The notes beneath the pieces were generated by a model that was not told where the DNA came from, made no database searches, and saw only the letters and a program-made list of their open reading frames with translations. A program made the position numbers and the translations under genes. From assembly GCF_000721175.1 (NCBI RefSeq), contig NZ_JOEZ01000008.1, positions 62,001 through 126,000 on the forward strand: a stretch of DNA of 64,000 bases, given 5' to 3'. Source of the DNA: Streptomyces anulatus (GTDB lineage: Bacteria > Actinomycetota > Actinomycetes > Streptomycetales > Streptomycetaceae). Position 1 is the stretch's first letter. Each line of letters begins with the position of its first letter. Of this stretch, positions 56,958 through 64,000 are shown piece by piece.

Positions 56958-58616
56958 GTGGGCGGGACGGACGGCAAGAACGGCACAGGCGATACGGGCG
57001 CGGGGACCGGTACAGGCTCGGGCGGCACCGGCGCGGACCCCGGCCCGGACGGCACGAGCGCGCCGCCGCCCGCCCTCACCACCCCCCGGGGCCGTCGCCC
57101 CGTCGTGGCGGCCCTCATGCTCGGCATGGCGCTGGCCGCCATCGACGGCACGATCGTGTCCACCGCCGTCCCTCAGATCGTCGGCGACCTCGGCGGGTTC
57201 ACCGTCTTCTCCTGGCTCTTCTCCGGCTATCTGCTGGCCGTCACCGTCACACTCCCCCTGTACGGGAAGCTCTCCGACACCTTCGGCCGCAAGCCGGTCC
57301 TGATAGCCGGGATCATCCTGTTCCTGATCGGGTCCGTCCTCTGCGCGGCCGCCTGGAACATGGCCGCGCTCATCGCCTTCCGCATCGTCCAGGGGCTGGG
57401 CGGCGGCGCACTCCAGGGCACGGTGCAGACCATCGCGGCCGACCTCTACCCCCTCAAGGAACGACCGCGCATCCAGGCGAAGTTGTCGACGGTGTGGGCC
57501 ACCTCCGCGGTCGCCGGACCGGTGGTCGGCGGGCTGCTCGCCGGGTACGCGGACTGGCGGTGGATCTTCCTGATCAACCTCCCGGTCGGAGCCGTCGCCC
57601 TCTGGCTGGTCGTCCGCCACCTCCACGAACCCTCCCGCCCCCGGCCCGCCGCCCGGCCCCGCGTCGACTGGGCGGGCGCGCTCGCCGTCTTCGCGACCGG
57701 CACCCTGCTGCTCACGGCACTCGTGCAGGGCGGCGTCGCCTGGCCCTGGCTCTCGGCGCCCTCGCTCGGCCTGTTCTCGATCAGCGCGGTGCTGGCGGCG
57801 CTGACCGTCGTGATCGAACGGCGGGCAGCGGAGCCGATCATCCCGGGCTGGGTGTGGCGGCGGCGCACCATCGCCTCGGTCAACCTGGCGCTCGGCGCGA
57901 TGGGCCTGCTGATGGTCGCGCCGACCGTCTTCCTGCCCACGTACGCCCAGTCGGTGCTGGGACTGGGCCCGATAGCCGCCGGGTTCGTGCTCTCCGTGAT
58001 GACGCTGAGCTGGCCCGTCGCGGCGGCCTTCTCCGACCGGGTCTACAACCGCATCGGCTTCCGCCGGACCGCCATCACCGGCATGAGCGCGGCCTTGCTG
58101 ATCCTGCTGGCCTTCCCGCTCCTCCCCTACCCCGGTGAGCCCTGGCACCCCGCCCTCCTCATGCTCCTGCTCGGCGCGGCTCTCGGCCTCTTCCAGCTCC
58201 CCCTGATCGTGGGCGTCCAGTCGACGGTCGGCTGGGCGGAGCGCGGTACGACGACGGCGTCGGTCCTCTTCTGCCGCCAGGTCGGCCAGAGCATCGGCGC
58301 GGCGCTCTTCGGTGCCGTCGCCAACGGCGTCCTGGCCGGCCGCCTCCTCGACGCCCCGGTGACCGGACTCCCCGACGGCCTCGACGCGGTGGCCCGCGCA
58401 CTGGAGGACCCGGGCGCGCTCTCCGCGGCGGCGACGGACCACCTGCGCCGGGCGGTCGACGCGGCGGTCGACCACGTCTACATAGGGGCCGCCGGAGCCG
58501 CGGCCCTGGCCCTGCTCGCCCTGATCGTCCTCGCCCCGCGCCGCTTCCCGGTCATCACCGAGGCCGCCGCCCCCGGGACCGCCGGGGCGGCCGACCGACA
58601 GGGCACCCCTTCCTAG
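56958..58616 (+). CDS. DHA2-type (14-helix) MFS drug exporter
   Basis: 552 aa. A Gly/Thr/Pro-rich cytoplasmic N-terminus precedes helix 1 with AAIDGTIVSTAVPQI (motif D1-like). Loop 2-3 carries LYGKLSDTFGRKPVL (motif A), and motif C-like AVAGPVVGGLLAGYADWRWIFLINLP follows. Helices continue to the C-terminus. It is a proton-driven efflux pump of unknown substrate. GTG 56958 has GGGAAGGAAA upstream; an in-frame ATG 48 bp earlier (56910) is possible but lacks a site. Confidence 0.9.
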   Translation: MGGTDGKNGTGDTGAGTGTGSGGTGADPGPDGTSAPPPALTTPRGRRPVVAALMLGMALAAIDGTIVSTAVPQIVGDLGGFTVFSWLFSGYLLAVTVTLPLYGKLSDTFGRKPVLIAGIILFLIGSVLCAAAWNMAALIAFRIVQGLGGGALQGTVQTIAADLYPLKERPRIQAKLSTVWATSAVAGPVVGGLLAGYADWRWIFLINLPVGAVALWLVVRHLHEPSRPRPAARPRVDWAGALAVFATGTLLLTALVQGGVAWPWLSAPSLGLFSISAVLAALTVVIERRAAEPIIPGWVWRRRTIASVNLALGAMGLLMVAPTVFLPTYAQSVLGLGPIAAGFVLSVMTLSWPVAAAFSDRVYNRIGFRRTAITGMSAALLILLAFPLLPYPGEPWHPALLMLLLGAALGLFQLPLIVGVQSTVGWAERGTTTASVLFCRQVGQSIGAALFGAVANGVLAGRLLDAPVTGLPDGLDAVARALEDPGALSAAATDHLRRAVDAAVDHVYIGAAGAAALALLALIVLAPRRFPVITEAAAPGTAGAADRQGTPS

Positions 58617-58724
58617 GGCGCGTATCGAGTCGTGATCAATTTGCGGGAAGCGCCCTCGCGGCGGGGCCTGGACCGGTAGTTCTTCTTGTGTGACGCGAGT
58701 GCAGCTGACTGACGAGGATCAACG

Positions 58725-59031
58725 TGACCAGCCTCTTCGTCGACGACCAGGAAAGGCCCTGCGCTTCTACACGGACGTGCTGGGCTTCGAGAAGAAGCAC
58801 GACGTGCCGCTCGGCGGCGAGAACCGCTGGCTGACCGTGGTCTCTCCGGAGGACCCCGACGGCACCGAGCTCCTCCTGGAGCCCGACAAGCACCCCGCCG
58901 TGAAGCCGTACACGACGGCCCTGGCCGAGGACGGCATCCCGGCCGCATCCTTCGCCGTGGACGTCGTCCACGGGGAGTTCGACCGGCTCAGCAAGCTCGG
59001 CGTCCGCTTCACCCAGGACCCGTTGGACGTG
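58725..59031 (+). pseudogene. VOC/glyoxalase-family protein, frameshifted and cut by an IS
   Basis: GTG 58725 reads VTSLFVDDQE and then a one-base loss (CAGGAAAGGCC) shifts to KALRFYTDVLGFEKKHDVPLGG ... LGVRFTQDPLDV. The sequence stops matching the VOC fold at 59031, where the IS200/IS605 right end begins, so the C-terminal strand and metal ligand are missing. Confidence 0.75.
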
Positions 59032-59170
59032 ACTCCTCCCCCTCGTGAATGAGGGGGCTTCTCGCTATGCCGGGTTGGCGTCGCGACGGACCAGCCCGGC
59101 CCGTAGAACGTTGACAGCTCCGACTGTGTCGGCGTGCGCGCTGTGGCCGCACGAGACGCAGTGGAACTTG
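59032..59170 (-). ncRNA. Predicted omega/re-RNA of TnpB
   Basis: In this family the guide RNA spans the 3' end of tnpB and the right end of the IS. Here a stable hairpin GAGGGGG-loop-CCCCCTC (59038-59057) closes the scaffold. The guide would read into flanking DNA from about 59031 downward, starting near CACGTCCAACGGGTCC, which is the broken VOC gene. The upstream limit is arbitrary. Confidence 0.4.
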
Positions 59171-60315
59171 TCCTGTGTGGGCCGGTTCTCCTTGGCGGTG
59201 TGCCCGCATTCGGGGCACTGCCTGGAGGTGTTGCGGGGGTCCACCGCGATCACCTCCCTACCGGCGCTTTCAGCCTTGCTGGTGAGGATCGTCAGGAACA
59301 CCCCCCACCCGGCGTCGGAGATCGAGCGGTTCAAGCCGGTCTTCGCGGCGGCCCCGTTGGGCAGGAAGACGCCCACGTTCTCGGGGTCAGGCTTCGGCTC
59401 GACGGACTTGACCATGTTGCGGATCTTGAGGTCTTCGTGCGCGATGAAGTCGTGTTCGCGCACGAGGTCGAGCGCGGTCTTGTGCGCGTGGTCGAGACGC
59501 TGACGCCGCACCTTCCCGTGCAGCCCGGCAACCTTCTCGACGGCGCGGCGGTGGTTGGCGGTGCGCTTGTCGCGGCGGACCCGGGGGAAGCGGGCCAGGG
59601 CGCGCTGTGCGGCTTCGAGCTTCGCTGCGGCCCTGCGGCCGTGGCGCGGGCTGGGCACGAACTCGCCATGGGAGTCGGCGAGGAAGTTCGCGATTCCCAT
59701 GTCGATGCCGACCACGGACCCGCCGGCCGGGGGCAGCGGTTCGGGCTGGTCCTGCTCTGCGGTCAGGACGACAAACCACTTACGGCCCTCGCGCTTGACC
59801 GAGACGGTCTTGACCTTGCCGACCACGGCACGGTGCTGGTTGACCCTGATATGTCCGACACCCTGGAAGCGGACGCGGGTGACGGGGCCGTGCGGGGTGG
59901 AATCCCAGCGGCAGCCGTCGCCGTCCTTGGGAAAGTCCACCGTATCGAACCAGCTCACTCCGCGAAAACGCGGATATCCGGGCGTCTCGCCAGACTTGAT
60001 GCGCCGGAAGAACGCGGTGAACGCCCTGTCGAGACGGCGAAGCGTGGCCTGCTGCGAGGAGAACGACCATCGGCCGTGTCGCTCGGGGTCGAATGCCCGG
60101 ATGTCCTTGAGCTGTGCGGACTGCATCCCGTACTTGACGCCCGTCTTCGAGGGGTGCCGGTAGGCGTCGCGGCGTTCCTGCAACGCTCCGTTGTAGAGGC
60201 CGCAGTGATCGCGAAGCATCTCGGAGAGGGCCTGGTCCTGACGGACGGTGGGCCGCATGAGGAACTTGTACGCACGGATCACCCGGCCCACCCCCCTTTT
60301 CGGTTCGATCACCAT
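59065..60315 (-). CDS. tnpB: TnpB RNA-guided nuclease (OrfB_IS605/Zn-ribbon)
   Basis: 416 aa. The N-terminal helical/wedge region (AYKFLMRPTVRQDQALSEML) is followed by the RuvC domain with Asp in VVGIDMGIANFLAD, Glu in IAHEDLKIRNM and Asp in HADTVGAVNVLRAG. The Zn-ribbon between has CPECG and CVSCG. All three catalytic acids are present, so the nuclease should be active. ATG 60315 is used (MVIEPKRG); the frame opens further upstream but would overlap tnpA's start. Confidence 0.92.
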   Translation of the reverse strand: MVIEPKRGVGRVIRAYKFLMRPTVRQDQALSEMLRDHCGLYNGALQERRDAYRHPSKTGVKYGMQSAQLKDIRAFDPERHGRWSFSSQQATLRRLDRAFTAFFRRIKSGETPGYPRFRGVSWFDTVDFPKDGDGCRWDSTPHGPVTRVRFQGVGHIRVNQHRAVVGKVKTVSVKREGRKWFVVLTAEQDQPEPLPPAGGSVVGIDMGIANFLADSHGEFVPSPRHGRRAAAKLEAAQRALARFPRVRRDKRTANHRRAVEKVAGLHGKVRRQRLDHAHKTALDLVREHDFIAHEDLKIRNMVKSVEPKPDPENVGVFLPNGAAAKTGLNRSISDAGWGVFLTILTSKAESAGREVIAVDPRNTSRQCPECGHTAKENRPTQDKFHCVSCGHSAHADTVGAVNVLRAGLVRRDANPA

Positions 60316-60329
60316 AATACGCTTGGTGT

Positions 60330-60758
60330 ATGCCACCACGCTGGGAACCAAATCCCGATATTCGTAAAGGTCGTCACGTCGTCTGCAACCTTCACGCGCA
60401 CCTGGTGTTCATCACCAAGTACCGGCGCGGGATCTTCGACGACGAGATGCTGAAGCGCTGCGAAGAGATCATGCGGGAGGTGTGCGAGGGCTTCGAGACC
60501 GAGCTGAGGCAGTTCAACGGCGAGGCTGATCACGTGCATCTGCTGGTGCACTACCCGCCGAAGGTCGCACTCTCGAAGCTGATCAACAGTCTCAAGGGCG
60601 TCAGCTCCCGGTACCTGCGCACCGAGTACACCGGCCGCATCAACCGGACCGGTATGGGATCGGTGTTCTGGTCCCGCTCGTACTTCGCTTCTTCGTGCGG
60701 CGGAGCACCGTTGGAGACCGTCCGCCAATACATCGAGCAGCAAAAACGTCCGCTGTGA
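60330..60758 (+). CDS. tnpA: TnpA HUH transposase of IS200/IS605
   Basis: 142-aa single-strand transposase. The HUH motif is in ADHVHLLVHYPP and the catalytic Tyr in the C-terminal helix RQYIEQQ. The family start is HVVCNLHAHLVFITKYRRGIF. Length is normal. It diverges from tnpB with 14 bp between starts. Confidence 0.93.
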   Translation: MPPRWEPNPDIRKGRHVVCNLHAHLVFITKYRRGIFDDEMLKRCEEIMREVCEGFETELRQFNGEADHVHLLVHYPPKVALSKLINSLKGVSSRYLRTEYTGRINRTGMGSVFWSRSYFASSCGGAPLETVRQYIEQQKRPL

Positions 60759-60833
60759 CCTGCGGGTCAGAGCAACCCTGAGATGCGTTTCCCTCCCCAG
60801 CCAAAGCAGGGGATACCCACGCAAGATCAAGGG

Positions 60834-61262
60834 ATGGGGCAGGTTCATCCGGCTCCGGAGGAAGACCCTCACCGCACGAAGATCACCGAGAGCAATCTGA
60901 CCGCCGTGTGGGCGAACTTCGCCCAGCTCGGCCACCGCCGCCTGATCTACACGAACACCATGAGCGTGCTGCCGGAGACGACGGGCATGTTCGAGCGGGC
61001 CATGGGGGCCGGAGTGGGCATCGTACGAGTCCTGCTCACCGCCTCCGACTCCACCGCCGGAGAGCGACTGGCAGGACGGGAACTCGGCTCGGAGCTGGAG
61101 CACGAGTTGCAGGCAAGTCTCCGTAAGGCACGGCTCCTGGACCAGCGGGCCCATGCGGAGACCGTGCGCGTGGTGACGGACGGACGGCTCGTCGGCGACA
61201 TCGCGCGGGAGGTGGTTGCCGCCACCGGCTGGACCGGGCCTCACTTCGCCGCCGGGTCATGA
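60834..61262 (+). pseudogene. C-terminal fragment of a P-loop nucleoside/AAA kinase-like protein
   Basis: Starting just beyond the IS left end, the frame reads MGQVHPAPEEDPHRTKITES ... LTAVWANFAQLGHRRLIYTN ... GRELGSELEHELQASLRKAR and VVTDGRLVGDIAREVVAATGW. This is the distal half of a small P-loop kinase-type protein, but the Walker A half is absent. The IS joins it to the truncated VOC gene, so DNA was lost here. Its TGA shares the palindrome TCATGA with the convergent ATPase stop. Confidence 0.6.
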
Positions 61263-61634
61263 GCACCCGAGCGCCCGGGGCCCACCGGCGGGCCGCACCG
61301 CCGTCACCTCCGCCCACACCGTCTTCCCGATCGGGTTCCGGAGCTCCCACCCCCACCGCGACGCCAGGCACTCCACGAGGAACAGGCCACGCCCCGACTC
61401 CTGGTCGTCCGGTGGCAGAGCCGGAGCCCCGGGCGTCCGGCCGAGCAGGGCGTCGGAGACCTCGATACGGAATCGGCTCGCGGGTCCTTCGTAGTCCACC
61501 CGCACATGGAAGTTCCGCCCCCGGAGCCGCCCGTGGCACACCGCGTTCGCGGCCAGCTCCGCCACCACCAGGGCGACCGCGCACGACGCGTCCGTCATCG
61601 GCCCGAACCCCCAGGCCCCCAACTGCCGCACCAC
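61257..61634 (-). CDS. RsbW-like ATP-binding protein
   Basis: 125 residues from GTG 61634: N-box AVALVVAELAANAVCHGRLRG, G-box PDDQESGRGLFLVECLASRWGW, end IGKTVWAEV. The same frame carries family-like sequence further upstream (GYGSLSRQFDSTPRGAWLARR to about 61712) but has no ATG/GTG/TTG there; CTG 61712 or a lesion at the start are possibilities. It is the third gene of this class in the window. Confidence 0.75.
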   Translation of the reverse strand: MVRQLGAWGFGPMTDASCAVALVVAELAANAVCHGRLRGRNFHVRVDYEGPASRFRIEVSDALLGRTPGAPALPPDDQESGRGLFLVECLASRWGWELRNPIGKTVWAEVTAVRPAGGPRALGCS

Positions 61635-62283
61635 GGTGCGGCGGGCGAGCCACGCCCCTCGGGGCGTGGAGTCGAACTGCCGGGACAGGGAGCCGTATCC
61701 GTTGGCGGTCAGCCCGAATCCGCGCGGGCGGGCCGGGGCACGCCGGAGTCGTCGCCCGCTGACGCGCGTGCCGGCCGAACGGGCCGCCCGGGACGGGGAT
61801 CAATACCCTCCCGTTTACTGGTGTCATTGAGCACTTACTGGTGTCATCCTGGATCTACCGGTGCCGCCGGTGCCGTTCGAACGGTCCGGCGAGGTTTTCC
61901 AGATTGACCGAAAAGAATTCTTCCGCAGCGACCGTCTCCGCTTCACGGCTTGATTCGCGGCTTCGTCCGAGGCTCACCGGCGGGTGCATCGCACACACCC
62001 CGACCGACCTCGGCGGCCGGTGTCCGCCCCGGCGCCCGCCACCGCGAGCGCACCGCCGCGCAAATACCACAACACCCACAGGCCGCTGGCCACTTCTCGA
62101 CAAAATTACTCTGCCAACGGACTATGCCGCAGACCGGATCATCCGCCGCACAAGCATGTCTACGATGTGGTCAACCCCTGACAGGAAAGACCGCTTCCGT
62201 CTTCCTCCGATGCACCAAGGTGATCTGCACCTTCTCGGAGCGGCCGCATACCTTCTGCCCGGTAGAACTGAGGGACCGCATCC
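61635..62283. other. Gene-free stretch before the conservon
   Basis: It holds the N-terminal extension of the ATPase frame (to about 61712), three 20-bp iterons (61816-61866) and a moderately AT-rich region (61900-62160) likely to contain the cvnA promoter. The open frames here lack coding bias. Confidence 0.4.
61816..61866. repeat. Three 20-bp-spaced iterons
   Basis: TACTGGTGTCAT at 61816 and 61836, and TACCGGTGCCGC at 61856, exactly 20 bp apart. Same-face spacing suggests cooperative binding of a regulator. Confidence 0.55.
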
Positions 62284-64000
62284 ATGCCGAAACCCGCACC
62301 AGCCAGCCAGCACCGGCCGAGGAGAACACCGAGGGCCGCGACAGCCCCGCTCGTGGCCGTGTTGTCGGCGAGTGCCGTCGCCGGAGCCACGGCAGCGGCT
62401 CTGGCACCTTCGGAGGCGCGCGGCTGGGTGGTGGCGGTGGTTCTCACCGCCTGGGTGGTCCTGGCCGTCACGCTGGCCGCCGCTCACGGCGTCATCCGGC
62501 GGGCACGGCGCTCGGCCTCGGCCCAGGTCGCGGAGACCGAACGGCTCAAAGCCTCGCTGGCCGCTCTCGAAGCGGATACGGCGCACACCGCCGACGTGGC
62601 GCTGCCCGCGTTGATCCAGCTGGTACGCGGCAGGGTGAACGCCACCGACGCCCTCGGCCGGATCCCGTTGCCGCGCAGTCCGCGTCAGCGCAAGGTGCTG
62701 CACGTCCTCGCGACCACGGTCGAAGGGCAGGAACAGCAGACCGCCTCGCTGCGGACGGAGAGCACCCGGGTCCACGACGAGCTGGGAGCGGAGAACGCAC
62801 GGCTGCGTGAGGAGCTGCACGCGCTGACCTCCGAGGTGGAACGGTTCACCCGCGAGACGCTGCCGACCGTGACCGCCAGGCTCCGGGAAGGCGAGTCCGG
62901 CGCCACGGTGCAGGCGGAGGTGTACCTGCCGGAACAGCCGGTGCTGCGCGCGTCGGTCGAGGCGGTTCTCCGGGAGCTCGCGCTCAGCGAGCGCCGCGCT
63001 CTCGCGGCGACGACCGCCTCGGCCAAGGCGCTCAGCCGTGTCCAGGCGAAATCCGTCAGCATGCTCGCCGATCTGCGCAGCATGCAGGAACGTCACGGCG
63101 AAGAGGTGTTCGGGGATCTGCTGAAGCTGGACCACAGCACCTCGCAGCTCGGTCTGATGACGGACCGGCTGGCGCTGCTGATGGGCGGCCGGCCGAGCCG
63201 CGCCTGGAACCGGCCGATCGTCATGGAGAGCATCCTGCGCGGTGCGGTCGGCCGCATCGCCGCCTACCAGCGCGTACGGCTGCACTGCTCGTCCAGCGTC
63301 TCCATCTCCGGCTTCGCCGCCGAAGGCGTCATGCACCTGCTCGCCGAACTGATGGACAACGCCGCCAACTTCTCACCGCCCATCGACGAGGTGCACGTCT
63401 ACGTCGAGGAACGCGGCACCGGCATCGTCGTCACCATCGAGGACAGCGGTCTGAAGATGGCCGACGCGGCCATGCGACGGGCGGCGGACTCCGTCGCCGG
63501 CCGGACGACCGACCTCGCGACCCTGCAGGGCACCCGGCTCGGCCTCGCCGTGGTGGGACGGCTCGCTCTCAAGCACCGGATCAGCGTCAACTACCGCCCG
63601 TCCTCGCGCGGCGGCACCGGCGTGGTCGTCCTGCTGCCGCGCCATCTGATCGCGCAGGAGCCCCGCGAGAACCACCCGGCCCCGACCCACCGCGCAGCCG
63701 CCGCGCCCGCGGCGACGCCGTCCGCGCCCGCCTCCCCGGCACCGGCTTACCCGGCGTCGCCGCCCGCACCCGAGCCCACGCCCGTACAGCCGTCACCGTC
63801 CTCCACACCGCCGCCCGTCACCCCCGCGCCCCTGACGCCCTCCGTGCCGGAAGCGGTCGCGCCCACCGCCGGAACGCCGCAGGACCCGTTCGCTCCGCCG
63901 GCGCCCGCAACGGCGGAGAACCACCGCGTGGCCCGTCCGCGCGAGGCCGGGCGGAAGGCCGTCGGCCCGGCGGCGAACTCCACCCCCGGCGGCCTGCCGG
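62284..64000 (+). CDS. cvnA: CvnA-type sensor histidine-kinase-like protein (3' end outside window)
   Basis: 572 codons present. An N-terminal membrane pair (PLVAVLSASAVAGATAAALA, GWVVAVVLTAWVVLAVTLAAA) is followed by a long coiled-coil helix (TRVHDELGAENARLREELHAL). The ATPase core has ELMDNAANFSPP (N-box), VTIEDSGLKMAD (G1) and GLAVVGRLALKHRI (G2), and a Pro/Ala-rich disordered tail. This is the layout of the first gene of Streptomyces conservons, which encode a G-protein-like membrane complex; a roadblock protein, DUF742 protein and GTPase should follow beyond 64000. ATG 62284 has GAGGGA upstream. Confidence 0.85.
   Translation, partial: MPKPAPASQHRPRRTPRAATAPLVAVLSASAVAGATAAALAPSEARGWVVAVVLTAWVVLAVTLAAAHGVIRRARRSASAQVAETERLKASLAALEADTAHTADVALPALIQLVRGRVNATDALGRIPLPRSPRQRKVLHVLATTVEGQEQQTASLRTESTRVHDELGAENARLREELHALTSEVERFTRETLPTVTARLREGESGATVQAEVYLPEQPVLRASVEAVLRELALSERRALAATTASAKALSRVQAKSVSMLADLRSMQERHGEEVFGDLLKLDHSTSQLGLMTDRLALLMGGRPSRAWNRPIVMESILRGAVGRIAAYQRVRLHCSSSVSISGFAAEGVMHLLAELMDNAANFSPPIDEVHVYVEERGTGIVVTIEDSGLKMADAAMRRAADSVAGRTTDLATLQGTRLGLAVVGRLALKHRISVNYRPSSRGGTGVVVLLPRHLIAQEPRENHPAPTHRAAAAPAATPSAPASPAPAYPASPPAPEPTPVQPSPSSTPPPVTPAPLTPSVPEAVAPTAGTPQDPFAPPAPATAENHRVARPREAGRKAVGPAANSTPGGLP

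Larger units (their letters stand above)
59032..60825. mobile_element. IS200/IS605-family insertion sequence
   Basis: About 1.8 kb with divergent tnpA (HUH transposase) and tnpB (RuvC-like nuclease). The tnpB-side end has a hairpin (59038-59057). The tnpA-side end has an imperfect hairpin (60790-60813) and is bordered, on the minus strand, by TTGAT (60826-60830), the target/TAM pentamer of IsDra2. There is no target duplication, as expected for this family. The exact right boundary is inferred from where host homology ends. Confidence 0.8.

Noticed and set aside
61950..62810. A 286-residue frame upstream of and overlapping cvnA
   Set aside because: It is out of frame with the clearly conserved CvnA-type sequence and has no domain features.

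Overview
The window is Streptomyces chromosomal DNA. It has very high GC, strong third-position GC, many GTG starts, conservon and Rpf genes, a c-di-AMP riboswitch upstream of rpfA, and a tRNA-Leu(UUA) gene that matches bldA. From memory, the gene order bldA / ABC pair / cfa / ndh / ppx-DUF501-divIC / eno / rpfA-rpfB / CYP107U / mazG / SurA-like / kinase / methylase ... mfd / ABC pair follows the S. coelicolor SCO3089-SCO3111 core region. No database was searched.

Layout. 1-826 is a truncated Bax-inhibitor-like membrane protein. 1046-9626 is a decayed integrative element in the 3' end of bldA. It is bounded by a 26-bp repeat, has a truncated integrase next to the tRNA, and five tandem decamers by the far end. 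Its cargo is a TTA-containing XRE-TPR regulator, a small protein, a broken ATPase and a translationally coupled operon (broken phosphotransferase, lactate-dehydrogenase-like, HPr-kinase-like), then a small conserved-looking protein, a methyltransferase and CutA. 10226-36081 is mostly core: ABC exporter, cyclopropane synthase, NDH-2 with a Rex-like operator, a Phd/RelE toxin-antitoxin pair, exopolyphosphatase, DUF501, DivIC, enolase, two Rpf cell-wall hydrolases, P450, MazG, a SurA-like lipoprotein, a Ser/Thr kinase, an N6-methylase-like protein and a GNAT.

36532-42918 is a Tn554-type transposon (tnpA-tnpB-tnpC in coupled frames). It splits a secreted HNH nuclease gene (halves at 36110-36531 and 42919-43288) at a 6-7 bp core. 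It carries its own intact homologue of the gene it breaks, recoded by one base at the core. 43401-48847 holds regulators (SCO6745-like/TetR pair, GntR/UTRA pair), a truncated NACHT-type ATPase and a secreted protein.

48921-56428 is core again (mfd and a second MacB-type ABC pair paralogous to the first). 56958-58616 is a DHA2-type exporter. 59032-60825 is an IS200/IS605 element (tnpA, tnpB, probable omega/re-RNA) lying between two truncated genes. The window ends inside the first gene of a probable conservon (CvnA-type sensor ATPase), preceded by three 20-bp iterons.

Three copies of a roughly 150-165 bp palindromic repeat (10226, 27245, 52553) lie between genes; two of them share a hairpin whose stem bases covary. 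Several accessory genes have frameshifts or nonsense codons, while the long core genes are intact.
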